This document shows positions 9,292-17,644 of a stretch of 64,000 nucleotides of DNA, piece after piece. How positions within the stretch are numbered: the stretch's first letter is position 1; every line of letters starts with the position of its first letter. This stretch comes from Sphingomonas sp. Ag1. Lineage in GTDB: Bacteria; Pseudomonadota; Alphaproteobacteria; Sphingomonadales; Sphingomonadaceae. The position numbers and the translations under genes are program-made. The stretch is from NCBI RefSeq assembly GCF_000980895.1, contig NZ_LAZX01000094.1, forward strand, positions 62,001 through 126,000, in the 5' to 3' direction. The notes beneath the pieces are model-generated. The model saw only the letters and a list, made by a program, of their open reading frames with translations, was not told the DNA's origin and did not search any database.

Positions 9292-10824
9292 ATGCGCGTC
9301 ATCGACCATCACATCGTCGGCCATCAGGGTGGCGCCGGCGGGCGCGTGTCGGAGGTGTTCGACCCCAATACCGGGCGCGTTCAGGCGCAGGTGACACTGG
9401 GCACGCAGGCTGATCTCGACCGGGCGGTCGCGGCCGCCGAGGCAGCGCAGCCGGCCTGGGCCGCGACCAACCCGCAGCGCCGCGCGCGCGTGATGTTCGC
9501 GTTCAAGGCGCTGGTCGAGGCGAACATGAACGAGCTGGCGCATCTGCTGTCGTCCGAGCACGGCAAGGTGATCGCCGATTCCAAGGGCGATATTCAGCGC
9601 GGGCTGGAAGTGGTCGAATTCGCCTGCGGCATCCCGCATGTGCTGAAGGGTGAGTTCACCCAGGGCGCGGGGCCGGGCATCGACGTCTATTCGATGCGCC
9701 AGCCGATCGGCATCGGTGCCGGCATCACGCCGTTCAACTTCCCGGCGATGATCCCCTTGTGGATGGGCGCGGTCGCCACCGCCTGCGGCAATGCCTTCAT
9801 CCTGAAGCCGTCGGAGCGTGACCCGTCGGTGCCGGTGCGCCTTGCCGAGCTGATGCGCGAGGCGGGAATGCCGGAGGGCATTTTCCAGGTCGTCAACGGC
9901 GACAAGGAGATGGTCGACGCGATCCTCGATCATCCGGCGATCGGCGCGGTCAGCTTCGTCGGATCGTCCGACATCGCGCATTACGTCTATCGGCGCGGTG
10001 TCGCGGCGGGCAAGCGCGTGCAGGCGATGGGCGGCGCGAAGAACCACGGCATCGTCATGCCCGACGCTGACCTCGACCAGGTGGTCGCCGACCTGTCGGG
10101 CGCGGCGTTCGGCTCGGCTGGCGAACGCTGCATGGCGCTGCCGGTGGTGGTGCCGATCGGCGACAAGACCGCCGATGCGCTGCGCGAGAAGCTGATCCCC
10201 GCGATCGAGAAGCTGCGTGTTGGCGTGTCGACCGATGCGGAGGCGCATTACGGCCCGGTCATCAACGCCGCGCACAAGCAGCGCGTCGAACAGTGGATCC
10301 AGACCGGCGTCGACGAGGGCGCGGAGCTGGTCGTCGACGGCCGCGGCTTCACGCTGCAGGGGCATGAGGACGGGTTCTTCGTCGGCCCGTCGCTGTTCGA
10401 CCGGGTGACGCCGCAGATGAAGAGCTATCAGGAGGAAATCTTCGGCCCGGTGCTGCAGATCGTCCGCGCGCCTGACTTCGAGACCGCGCTTCGCCTGCCG
10501 AGCGATCATCAATACGGCAATGGCGTCGCGATCTTCACCCGCAACGGCCATGCCGCGCGCGAGTTTGCGGCGCGCGTCAATGTCGGCATGGTGGGCATCA
10601 ACGTGCCGATCCCGGTGCCGGTCGCCTATCACACCTTTGGCGGGTGGAAGAGGTCCGCCTATGGCGACACCAACCAGCACGGCATGGAAGGCGTGAAGTT
10701 CTGGACCAAGGTGAAGACCGTGACCCAGCGCTGGCCGGACGGCTCCGCTGATCTGCCGCGCGGCAGCGAGGACGGCGGCCCGTCGCGCGTGCAGGATGCG
10801 TTCGTTATCCCGACGATGGGCTGA
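9292..10824 (+). CDS. mmsA: CoA-acylating methylmalonate-semialdehyde dehydrogenase
   Basis: 510-residue aldehyde dehydrogenase that oxidises methylmalonate semialdehyde to propionyl-CoA, the end of valine breakdown. The catalytic cysteine lies in GSAGERCMAL. Other family motifs are GITPFNFPAMIPLWM, KPSERDPSVP, SFVGSSDIAHYVY and, at the end, FTKVKTVTQRWP-like residues (FWTKVKTVTQRWP). ATG 9292 is preferred over ATG 9280 because GGAGAG at 9282-9287 lies between them at usable spacing. It opens a run of valine-pathway genes reaching 16267. Confidence 0.95.
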   Translation: MRVIDHHIVGHQGGAGGRVSEVFDPNTGRVQAQVTLGTQADLDRAVAAAEAAQPAWAATNPQRRARVMFAFKALVEANMNELAHLLSSEHGKVIADSKGDIQRGLEVVEFACGIPHVLKGEFTQGAGPGIDVYSMRQPIGIGAGITPFNFPAMIPLWMGAVATACGNAFILKPSERDPSVPVRLAELMREAGMPEGIFQVVNGDKEMVDAILDHPAIGAVSFVGSSDIAHYVYRRGVAAGKRVQAMGGAKNHGIVMPDADLDQVVADLSGAAFGSAGERCMALPVVVPIGDKTADALREKLIPAIEKLRVGVSTDAEAHYGPVINAAHKQRVEQWIQTGVDEGAELVVDGRGFTLQGHEDGFFVGPSLFDRVTPQMKSYQEEIFGPVLQIVRAPDFETALRLPSDHQYGNGVAIFTRNGHAAREFAARVNVGMVGINVPIPVPVAYHTFGGWKRSAYGDTNQHGMEGVKFWTKVKTVTQRWPDGSADLPRGSEDGGPSRVQDAFVIPTMG

Positions 10825-10830
10825 GGTACC

Positions 10831-11295
10831 TTGGCGCGTAACTTCCTGTTTGCTGCCGCAGCCGCGGCGTCACTCGCCGCCTGCGGCACGCCGGTCGAGG
10901 AGATCGGCAACAATGCGCTGGAAGCGGCGGAGAACATCGTGGCGGTCGACAATATCGCTGCGATCGTTCCCGTCGAGATCAAGCCGCCGGTGAACCGTCT
11001 GCCCCAGCCCTTCATCGGGCGCTGGGGCCTGACGGCGGAGGATTGCACGGGCACGGCCGGGAACAATGCCGGGCTGATGGTGATCGCGCCGGACCTCCTG
11101 ACCTTCTACGAATCGCGCGCCGCGGTGCGCGGTCTTCAGGCGATCTCCCCGACGGAGGTCCGCGTGACGCTGACCTTCACCGGCGAGGGGCAGGAGTGGA
11201 CGCAGGAAACACCCCTGATCCTCGGTGAGGATGGCGTCACGCTGACGCGCCTCGTCGACGGTCGCAAGCTGCAATATACGCGGTGCGGCGCATGA
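10831..11295 (+). CDS. Hypothetical lipoprotein in the valine cluster
   Basis: 154 residues from a TTG start at 10831, six bases after mmsA. A hydrophobic N-terminus ends in the lipobox LAAC, so an envelope lipoprotein is predicted. The mature part contains FIGRWGLTAEDCTG and a C-terminal cysteine (YTRCGA), which could form a disulfide with the other cysteine. I do not recognise the family. The TGA overlaps the ATG of purU, so it is probably translated from the same message as its neighbours. No enzymatic motif is visible. Confidence 0.75.
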   Translation: MARNFLFAAAAAASLAACGTPVEEIGNNALEAAENIVAVDNIAAIVPVEIKPPVNRLPQPFIGRWGLTAEDCTGTAGNNAGLMVIAPDLLTFYESRAAVRGLQAISPTEVRVTLTFTGEGQEWTQETPLILGEDGVTLTRLVDGRKLQYTRCGA

Positions 11296-12137
11296 GCGGG
11301 GGAAGCGCGACAGGCTGGATCCTGACCTTTTCCTGCGAGGACCGCGGCGGGATCGTGGCCGCGGTCGCCGGCTGCGTGGCGGAGGCTGATGGCTTCATCC
11401 TCGACAGCCAGCAATATGCCGATCTTGAGAGCGGCCGCTTCTTCATGCGGCTGGTGTTTCGCGGGCCGGACTGCCGAGAGGGGCTGTCGCGCGTCGCGGC
11501 GCGGTTCGGGTTCGACTGGACGCTGGTGCCGGCCGATCATCGCCCCAAGGTGCTGATCGCCTGTTCCAACACCTCGCACTGCCTGAACGACCTGCTGCAC
11601 CGCTGGTCGATCGGCGCGCTGCCGATCGAGCCGGTCGGCGTGGTGTCCAACCACACGACGTTGCAGGGGCTGGCGGAATGGCATGGCCTGCCGTTCCATC
11701 ACCTGCCGGTATCGGCCGCCAACCGCGCGGAGCAGGAACAGGCGCTGTTCGACCTGTTCGAGCGCAGCGGGGCCGAGCTACTGGTGCTGGCGCGTTACAT
11801 GCAGATCCTGTCGGCGGACCTGGTGGCCAAGGTCGCCGGGCGCTGCGTCAACATCCACCACAGCTTCCTGCCGAGCTTCAAGGGGGCCAAGCCCTATCAC
11901 CAGGCGCATGCGCGCGGGGTGAAGCTGATCGGTGCGACGGCGCATTACGTCACCACCGACCTCGATGAAGGGCCGATCATCGAACAGGCGGCGGAGCGCG
12001 TCGACCATCGTGCGACCGTGGAGGAACTGATCGGCATCGGGCGCGATATCGAGGCGCAGGTGCTCGCGCGGGCGGTTCGCTGGATCGCGGAGCGCCGCGT
12101 CCTGCGCAATGGTGCACGCACCGTTGTCTTTCGCTAG
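11292..12137 (+). CDS. purU: Formyltetrahydrofolate deformylase
   Basis: 281 residues from ATG 11292. PurU hydrolyses 10-formyl-THF to formate and THF in the cytoplasm. The N-terminal ACT domain begins WILTFSCEDRGGIV; the C-terminal formyltransferase domain has CSNTSHCLNDLL, NIHHSFLPSFKGAKPYHQA and the catalytic triad residues in HYVTTDLDEGPIIEQ. It lies inside the valine cluster between a lipoprotein gene and the acyl-CoA dehydrogenase. That placement is not explained by the pathway and may reflect a need for free THF or formate. Confidence 0.94.
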   Translation: MSGGSATGWILTFSCEDRGGIVAAVAGCVAEADGFILDSQQYADLESGRFFMRLVFRGPDCREGLSRVAARFGFDWTLVPADHRPKVLIACSNTSHCLNDLLHRWSIGALPIEPVGVVSNHTTLQGLAEWHGLPFHHLPVSAANRAEQEQALFDLFERSGAELLVLARYMQILSADLVAKVAGRCVNIHHSFLPSFKGAKPYHQAHARGVKLIGATAHYVTTDLDEGPIIEQAAERVDHRATVEELIGIGRDIEAQVLARAVRWIAERRVLRNGARTVVFR

Positions 12138-12146
12138 AGCCGGAAC

Positions 12147-13292
12147 ATGACTGACCAGTTTGATCTTACCGACGACCAGCGCGAGATTCAGGATCTCGCG
12201 CGCCGCTTCACCGCGGACCGTATCACCCCCTTCGCTGCCGAATGGGACGAGAAGCACATCTTCCCGCGCGAGACGATCAAGGCCGCCGCGGAGCTTGGCT
12301 TTGCGGCGATCTATGTCAGCGAGGAAAGCGGCGGGATCAATCTCGGCCGATTGGAAGCCGCGCTGATCATGGAGGCGATGGCCTATGGCTGCCCGGCCAC
12401 CAGCGCCTTCATCTCGATCCACAACATGGCGTCGTGGATGATCGACCGCTTCGGCTCCGATGACCTGAAGGGCCGCTATCTGCCCAGCCTCGTCACCATG
12501 GACAAGATGGCGAGCTATTGCCTGACCGAGCCGGGCTCCGGCTCCGACGCGGCGGCGCTGAAGACCAGCGCGCGGCTGGAGGGCGATCATTATATCGTCA
12601 ACGGATCGAAGCAGTTCATTTCCGGCGCGGGCGAGAATGAAGTCTATGTGACGATGGTGCGCACCGGCGCCGATGGCCCCAAGGGCATTTCCTGCCTCGT
12701 CATCGACAAGGACATGCCGGGCGTCTCCTTCGGCGCGAATGAGCGCAAGCTCGGCTGGCATGCGCAGCCGACCCGGCAGGTATTGTTCGACAATGTGAAG
12801 GTCCCGGTGGCGAACCGCGTCGGGCAGGAAGGCGAAGGCTTCCGCTTCGCCATGATGGGCCTTGACGGCGGTCGCCTGAACATCGGCGCCTGTTCGCTCG
12901 GCGGCGCGCAGCGCTGCCTGGACGAGGCGATCGCCTACACCAAGGACCGCCAGCAGTTCGGAAAGCCGATCGCCGATTTCCAGAACACCCAGTTCACGCT
13001 CGCCGACATGGATACCGAGCTTCAGGCGGCGCGCTACCTGCTCTACGTCGCCGCCGCGAAGGTGACGGCCAACGCGCCCGACAAGACGCGCTTTGCCGCG
13101 ATGGCGAAGCGACTGGCGACCGACACCGGTTCGTCGGTGGTCGATCGCGCGCTGCAACTGCACGGCGGCTATGGCTATCTGATGGATTATCCGATCGAGC
13201 GTTTCTGGCGTGACCTGCGCGTCCATTCGATCCTGGAGGGCACCAACCAGGTGATGCGGATGATCGTGGGGCGTGAGCTGACGCGCCAGTAA
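12147..13292 (+). CDS. Acyl-CoA dehydrogenase, probably isobutyryl-CoA dehydrogenase
   Basis: 381-residue flavoprotein of the short/branched-chain acyl-CoA dehydrogenase family. Seen: SIHNMASWMIDRFG, YCLTEPGSGSDAAAL, LQLHGGYGYLMDYPIERFWRD split over the C-terminal domain, and a catalytic glutamate in ILEGTNQVMRMIVG. Its place among mmsA, a 3-hydroxyisobutyryl-CoA hydrolase and mmsB suggests oxidation of isobutyryl-CoA to methacrylyl-CoA in valine breakdown. That substrate is inferred from context, not from unique residues. It starts at ATG 12147, nine bases after purU. Confidence 0.9.
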   Translation: MTDQFDLTDDQREIQDLARRFTADRITPFAAEWDEKHIFPRETIKAAAELGFAAIYVSEESGGINLGRLEAALIMEAMAYGCPATSAFISIHNMASWMIDRFGSDDLKGRYLPSLVTMDKMASYCLTEPGSGSDAAALKTSARLEGDHYIVNGSKQFISGAGENEVYVTMVRTGADGPKGISCLVIDKDMPGVSFGANERKLGWHAQPTRQVLFDNVKVPVANRVGQEGEGFRFAMMGLDGGRLNIGACSLGGAQRCLDEAIAYTKDRQQFGKPIADFQNTQFTLADMDTELQAARYLLYVAAAKVTANAPDKTRFAAMAKRLATDTGSSVVDRALQLHGGYGYLMDYPIERFWRDLRVHSILEGTNQVMRMIVGRELTRQ

Positions 13293-13297
13293 CTGTC

Positions 13298-13320
13298 CTA
13301 CACGCGGTACGTGGGAGAGA
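13298..13320 (+). repeat. 23-base motif, copy 1, just after a stop codon
   Basis: This stretch matches 17611-17633 at 19 of 23 positions by eye. Both copies begin six bases after a stop codon (13292 and 17604). It may belong to a dispersed intergenic repeat family. Nothing else is known of it. Confidence 0.45.
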
Positions 13321-13363
13321 AGATAGGATCGCCTGCGAAACGAACGTCTTTATCTTCTCTCTC
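13313..13363 (+). other. Inverted repeat in the leader between two valine-pathway genes
   Basis: GAGAGAAGATA at 13315-13325 is the exact reverse complement of 13351-13361, and two more pairs extend the stem. The loop is 25 bases. It lies in the 99-base gap before the hydrolase gene. It could be an mRNA processing or attenuation structure, or a protein site. Confidence 0.45.
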
Positions 13364-13391
13364 TCACGCACAAGTTTCGGGAATTTTGCGG

Positions 13392-14438
13392 ATGACCAGT
13401 GACGTTCTGACCTTTGTCGACGGGCCGATCGGCCGCATCCGGCTGAACCGCCCGAAGGCGATCCACGCGCTCACCACCCCGATGTGCGTCGCCGTGCTCG
13501 ACGCGCTGGAGGCATGGCGCGGCGACGATGGCGTCCGGGCGATCATCGTCGATCACGCGGAAGGCCGTGGCTTCTGCGCCGGCGGCGACATCCGCATGCT
13601 CGCCGAAAGCGGCGCGAAGGACGGCGCGGAGGCGCGTGAATTCTTCCACACCGAATATCGCATGAACCACCGCCTGTTCACCTATGTGAAGGCAACGGTC
13701 GCCTTCATGGACGGCATCACCATGGGCGGCGGCGTCGGCATTTCGCAGCCATGCCGCTATCGCGTGGCGACCGAGAACACGAAGTTCGCCATGCCCGAAA
13801 CCGGCATCGGCCTGTTCCCCGATGTCGGTGGCGGCTGGTATCTGTCGCGCCTTGCGGGGCGGATCGGACAATATCTGGCGCTGACCGGCCACCGGCTCGA
13901 CGGCGCGGAGACCTTCGCGCTGGGCCTCGCCACGCACTACCTGCCGGCGGATCAGGTCGAGGAGGCCAAGCGCCGCATCGCTGCCGATCCCGGCGCGATC
14001 GTTGAGGCGCTGGATACGCTGTCCGCCGAGCCGGGGCCGGCGGCGCTGCTCGACAAGCGCGCCGAGATCGACCGGCTGTTCGCATCGGACAAGCTCGAGG
14101 ACATCTACGCCGCGCTGGAGGCGGACGGCGGTGAGTTCGCCACCGCGACGCTCGGGACGCTGAAGACCAAGTCGCCGCAGACGATGAAGGTCAGCCTGAA
14201 GCTGCTGAAGGACGGCAAGGCGATGGCGAGCTTTGCCGACGAAATGCGCCAGGAATATGCAGTCGGCGCACGCGTGGTGCAGCGCCACGACTTCCTCGAA
14301 GGTGTCCGCGCGGTGATCGTCGACAAGGACAATGCGCCGAAATGGGATCCGGCGACACCTGAAGGCGTCAGCGATCATGTGATCGACCAGATCTTCGCGC
14401 CGCTGCCCGATGCCGAGGCGTGGACGCCGCACGATTGA
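13392..14438 (+). CDS. 3-hydroxyisobutyryl-CoA hydrolase (enoyl-CoA hydratase/isomerase family)
   Basis: 348 residues, longer than ordinary enoyl-CoA hydratases and matching HIBCH. The diagnostic stretch is [18 protein letters not shown] followed by [20 protein letters not shown]. It releases CoA from 3-hydroxyisobutyryl-CoA, which traps reactive methacrylyl-CoA in valine breakdown. ATG 13392 is chosen because the protein then begins at the crotonase fold; frames further upstream lie in the leader with the inverted repeat. The flanking genes encode the steps before and after it. Confidence 0.93.
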   Translation: MTSDVLTFVDGPIGRIRLNRPKAIHALTTPMCVAVLDALEAWRGDDGVRAIIVDHAEGRGFCAGGDIRMLAESGAKDGAEAREFFHTEYRMNHRLFTYVKATVAFMDGITMGGGVGISQPCRYRVATENTKFAMPETGIGLFPDVGGGWYLSRLAGRIGQYLALTGHRLDGAETFALGLATHYLPADQVEEAKRRIAADPGAIVEALDTLSAEPGPAALLDKRAEIDRLFASDKLEDIYAALEADGGEFATATLGTLKTKSPQTMKVSLKLLKDGKAMASFADEMRQEYAVGARVVQRHDFLEGVRAVIVDKDNAPKWDPATPEGVSDHVIDQIFAPLPDAEAWTPHD

Positions 14439-14491
14439 CCAATGAACCGTTCGCCGCTGGCAGTGCCGCGGCGAGGGATGGGGAGAGAATG

Positions 14492-15274
14492 ATGACCGAC
14501 TACGCCAACATCCTCGTCGAGCAGCGCGGTGCCGTCACGCTCGTCACGCTCAATCGCCCGCAGTCGCTGAATGCGCTGAACAGTGATGTGCTCGCCGATC
14601 TGTCGGCGGCGTTCGGTGCGTATGACAAGGACGACAGCCAGCGTTGCCTCGTCCTCACCGGATCGGGCGAGAAGGCGTTCGCCGCCGGCGCGGACATCAA
14701 GCAGATGGCCGACATGGCCGCAGCCGATTTCTTCCTGCAGGACTTTTTCGCCGGCTGGCAGACCGGCGTCGTGGCGACGCGCAAGCCGTGGATCGCGGCG
14801 GTCAACGGCTTTGCGCTGGGCGGCGGGTGCGAGCTCGCGATGATGGCGGACTTCATCTACGCGGCCGACACGGCGAAGTTCGGCCAGCCCGAGATCAAGC
14901 TTGGCGTCGCGCCGGGGATGGGCGGATCGCAGCGGCTGACGCGTGCGATCGGCAAGGCCAAGGCGATGGAAATGTGCCTCACCGGCCGGATGATGGATGC
15001 CGCCGAAGCGGAACGCTCGGGCCTCGTCGCCAAAGTGGTGCCGCTCGCCTCGCTCCTTGAAGAGACGCTGAAGACCGCGGAACTGATCGCCTCGATGCCG
15101 CCGATGGCCGCGATGGTGAACAAGGAAATGGTCAACACGGCCTTTGAGACCGGGCTGGCGCAGGGCATCCTGACCGAGCGTCGCCTGTTCCAGATCCTGA
15201 CCGCGACCGAGGACAAGGCGGAGGGCATGGCAGCCTTCGTCGAGAAGCGGCAGGGGGTCTGGAAGGGGCGCTGA
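14492..15274 (+). CDS. Enoyl-CoA hydratase
   Basis: 260-residue crotonase. Both catalytic glutamates are expected in [14 protein letters not shown] and [16 protein letters not shown], and an oxyanion-hole element is in [13 protein letters not shown]. In this cluster the likely reaction is hydration of methacrylyl-CoA to 3-hydroxyisobutyryl-CoA, though related enzymes accept many short-chain enoyl-CoAs. Two ATGs (14489, 14492) follow GGGAGAG at 14481-14487; the second has the better spacing. Transcribed between the hydrolase and mmsB genes. Confidence 0.92.
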   Translation: MTDYANILVEQRGAVTLVTLNRPQSLNALNSDVLADLSAAFGAYDKDDSQRCLVLTGSGEKAFAAGADIKQMADMAAADFFLQDFFAGWQTGVVATRKPWIAAVNGFALGGGCELAMMADFIYAADTAKFGQPEIKLGVAPGMGGSQRLTRAIGKAKAMEMCLTGRMMDAAEAERSGLVAKVVPLASLLEETLKTAELIASMPPMAAMVNKEMVNTAFETGLAQGILTERRLFQILTATEDKAEGMAAFVEKRQGVWKGR

Positions 15275-15382
15275 GCCCCCGCCGGCTCATCCGGACGAAC
15301 CACCATTGAAGAGCGGGGCGGGTAATCTCAGCTCCGCGGGACAAGGCGCCTGCCGCAGCGGCGCGGCGCTAAGGAGAAGAAT

Positions 15383-16267
15383 ATGGCACGCGTTGCATTC
15401 ATTGGCCTGGGCAACATGGGCGGCGGCATGGCCGCGAACCTGGCCAAGGCCGGCCATGATGTGCGCGCCTTTGACCTCGATGCCGAGGCGCTCAATCGGG
15501 CGAAGCAGGCGGGATGCCTGCCAGTTCAAAGCGCGGCAGAGGCCGTGGTCGGCGCCGAGGCCGTCATCACCATGCTCCCCGCTGGCGCCCATGTCGCCGC
15601 GACGTACAAGGAGGCCGTGTTCAGCAATGCGGCGCCGTCGGCCGTTCTGATCGACTGTTCCACCATCGACGTCGCAACCGCGCGTGAGCTGGCCGCGGCG
15701 GCGGCGACACGCGGGCTTGAGGCCGTCGATGCGCCCGTATCCGGCGGCATTGCCGCCGCTAATGGCGGCACGCTGACATTCATGGTCGGCGGCACCGCAA
15801 AGGGGTTCGAAGAGGCGCAGCTCTATCTGGAAGCGATGGGCAAGGCGGTCATCCATGCGGGCGACAGCGGCGCGGGGCAGGCCGTGAAGATGTGCAACAA
15901 TTTGATCCTGGCGGGCACGATGATTGCGACCTGCGAGGGGCTGGCGCTGGCCGAGCGGCTGGGGCTGGACCTGCAGGTTTTCTACGACATCGCCAGCAAG
16001 GCGACGGCGCAGAGCTGGTCGCTCAACACCTATTGCCCGGTGCCGGGCGTCGGCCCGGAGAGTCCCGCCGACCGCAATTATGAGGGCGGGTTCGCCGCTG
16101 CGCTGATGCTCAAGGATCTTCGCCTCGCCATGGGGGCGGCAGAGCAGGCGGGCGTCGACCTGCCGTTCGGCACGCACGCGACCGAGCTGTACTCCTCGTT
16201 CGTCAATGGTGGCAACGCGGCGACCGATTTCTCCGGGATCATCCGCACGCTTCAGGACAAGCCGTGA
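15383..16267 (+). CDS. mmsB: 3-hydroxyisobutyrate dehydrogenase
   Basis: 294 residues. NAD-dependent oxidation of 3-hydroxyisobutyrate to methylmalonate semialdehyde, the substrate of MmsA. Seen: Rossmann motif GLGNMGGGMAANL, substrate loop PVSGGIAAANGGTLTFMVGG, and catalytic lysine in GAGQAVKMCNNL. AAGGAG lies just upstream of ATG 15383. The gap from the hydratase gene is 108 bases with no clear promoter that I can name. The TGA overlaps the GTG of the GreA/B-like gene, so that protein is coupled to valine catabolism at the level of translation. Confidence 0.96.
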   Translation: MARVAFIGLGNMGGGMAANLAKAGHDVRAFDLDAEALNRAKQAGCLPVQSAAEAVVGAEAVITMLPAGAHVAATYKEAVFSNAAPSAVLIDCSTIDVATARELAAAAATRGLEAVDAPVSGGIAAANGGTLTFMVGGTAKGFEEAQLYLEAMGKAVIHAGDSGAGQAVKMCNNLILAGTMIATCEGLALAERLGLDLQVFYDIASKATAQSWSLNTYCPVPGVGPESPADRNYEGGFAAALMLKDLRLAMGAAEQAGVDLPFGTHATELYSSFVNGGNAATDFSGIIRTLQDKP

Positions 16268-16722
16268 GCGTCGCCTTTCGCCGGGAGAGCGACGAGGAGC
16301 ATCGGGAGCCGCGGTTCGAACTGCCGCTGCCCAGCGGCCCCAATCTCGTCACCGAGCGCGGCCTTGCGCTGATCGAGGAGCGGATCGCGGCGCTGACCGA
16401 GGAACAATCCGGCGCGGACGAGATGCGCGCGACCGAGATCGCGCGCGAGCTTCGCTACTGGAATACGCGCCGCGTGACGGCGGTGCTCGCCCCGCGGCCG
16501 CCGGAGGACGAGGTGGCGTTTGGCAGCCGCGTCCGCTTCACGCTCAACGGCAAGGAGCAGGAGATCGTCATCGTCGGTGATGACGAGGCCGATCCGGCAG
16601 CCGGGAAGGTCGCGTTCTCGGCACCGCTCGCCCGTGCGTTGATCGGCGGAGCTGCGGACGAGGTGATGGCATTCAACGGACGCGAGGATGCGATCACGAT
16701 TCTGGACGTTCGCCCGGACTGA
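16264..16722 (+). CDS. GreA/GreB-family protein with an atypical N-terminal coil
   Basis: 152 residues from GTG 16264, overlapping the mmsB stop. The C-terminal FKBP-like Gre domain is clear: IVGDDEADPAAGKVAFSAP, then LARALIGGAADEV. The N-terminal region has a short helical coil with ARELRYWNTRRVTAV. It lacks the acidic tip motif (GD..EN.EY) that GreA and GreB insert into the RNA polymerase channel to trigger transcript cleavage. It may therefore bind polymerase without stimulating cleavage, like other Gre-fold factors. This is inference from the missing motif. Confidence 0.85.
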   Translation: MSVAFRRESDEEHREPRFELPLPSGPNLVTERGLALIEERIAALTEEQSGADEMRATEIARELRYWNTRRVTAVLAPRPPEDEVAFGSRVRFTLNGKEQEIVIVGDDEADPAAGKVAFSAPLARALIGGAADEVMAFNGREDAITILDVRPD

Positions 16723-16831
16723 GCCGCGGCGGCCCGGGTCTGGTGGACTGCCGCGTGGCGGGTTTTCTGGAAGCCTTGCCGTACGTGGCTACCACGGGGT
16801 CGGCGACCCTCAGCTTCGTGGTCGCCGGGTA

Positions 16832-16845
16832 ATGCTGCGCAGCAT
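16832..16845. promoter_or_regulatory. Perfect 14-base palindrome upstream of phaR
   Basis: ATGCTGCGCAGCAT is its own reverse complement. It contains CTGC and GCAG, the half-sites known for PhaR in Paracoccus, here with no spacer. Candidate PhaR operator for autoregulation; not tested. Confidence 0.5.
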
Positions 16846-16950
16846 GGCCAATGACGCGCAGACGGCGCTCTTCGCGCCCAGGCATGAATTCGGCGCCTGC
16901 CGTCAAGCTGCCGTCAGGTCTTGCTACGATCGAGTGAAGCTAAGTTTCTG

Positions 16951-16977
16951 CATGCTGCACGCCTTTTGCGCAGCATG
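16951..16977. promoter_or_regulatory. Inverted repeat CATGCTGC-N11-GCAGCATG upstream of phaR
   Basis: Eight-base arms at 16951-16958 and 16970-16977 are exact reverse complements. They share the GCAGCAT core with the palindrome at 16832-16845. The element lies 84-111 bases before the phaR ATG, a suitable place for an operator. A hairpin function is less likely, because there is no T-run after it. Confidence 0.5.
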
Positions 16978-17061
16978 ACACCGATGTCTCAAAGGTCAGA
17001 CTTGTTGCAGCGCCATATGGGATGCTGTACCGCGGAAAGACATCATTAGCGGGGCAGCGCG

Positions 17062-17604
17062 ATGAAGAAGCAGCATAGCGTAGATGGCGTGATCATCATC
17101 AAAAAATACGCCAACCGGCGCCTCTACAATACCGAAAGCTCTTCCTACATCACGCTCGAGCATCTCGCCGCGATGACCCGCGATGGCCGCGAGTTCAAGG
17201 TCGTCGACGCCAAGACCGACGAGGATATCACCCACAGCATCCTCACCCAGATCATCATGGAGGAGGAGGGACGTGGCGATCAGCCGATGCTGCCAGTGAA
17301 CTTCTTGCGGCAGCTGATCTCGATGTACGGCGACTCGATGCAGGCCATGGTGCCCGGCTATCTGGAAGCGTCGATGGAAAGCTTCCGCCGCAACCAGGCG
17401 CAGTTCAAGTCGGCGGTCGAGGGCGCCTTTGCCGGATCGCCCTTTGCCGAAATGGCCAAGCGCAACATGGCGATGTTCGAAGCCGCGACCAGCGCGTTCA
17501 AGCCGGCGGCGACGGCAGCGCCGCCCGCGAGCAAGGATGATGAGATCGCCGCGCTGAAGGCGGAATTGTCCCGCCTTCAGGAGAAAGTGAACAAGCTGGG
17601 CTAA
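17062..17604 (+). CDS. phaR: Polyhydroxyalkanoate synthesis repressor PhaR
   Basis: 180 residues. The N-terminal PHB/PHA accumulation regulator DNA-binding domain is diagnostic: IIKKYANRRLYNTESSSYI followed by LEHLAAMTRDGREFKVVDAK and DEDITHSILTQII. The C-terminal part has a phasin-like helical region and a terminal coiled coil. PhaR represses phasin and often its own gene, and is released when it binds PHA granules. No pha synthesis genes lie in the window. The gene stands alone after an intergenic region with repeated GCAGCAT elements. Confidence 0.95.
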   Translation: MKKQHSVDGVIIIKKYANRRLYNTESSSYITLEHLAAMTRDGREFKVVDAKTDEDITHSILTQIIMEEEGRGDQPMLPVNFLRQLISMYGDSMQAMVPGYLEASMESFRRNQAQFKSAVEGAFAGSPFAEMAKRNMAMFEAATSAFKPAATAAPPASKDDEIAALKAELSRLQEKVNKLG

Positions 17605-17610
17605 GACGGC

Positions 17611-17633
17611 CTACGCGCGCTACGTTGGCGAGA
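17611..17633 (+). repeat. 23-base motif, copy 2, just after the phaR stop
   Basis: Similar to 13298-13320 (19 of 23 positions by eye). It occupies the 40-base gap between the convergent ends of phaR and the ATPase gene. Confidence 0.45.
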
Positions 17634-17644
17634 GCATTGGTCGG

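Larger units (their letters stand above)
16723..17061. other. 339-base intergenic region upstream of phaR
   Basis: No convincing gene is seen. The left part is GC-rich with no clear terminator. The right part is markedly less GC-rich and holds several GCAGCAT / ATGCTGC elements (annotated separately), TTGCAGC at about 17003, GATGCTG at about 17022 and presumably the phaR promoter. The region looks regulatory. Confidence 0.6.
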
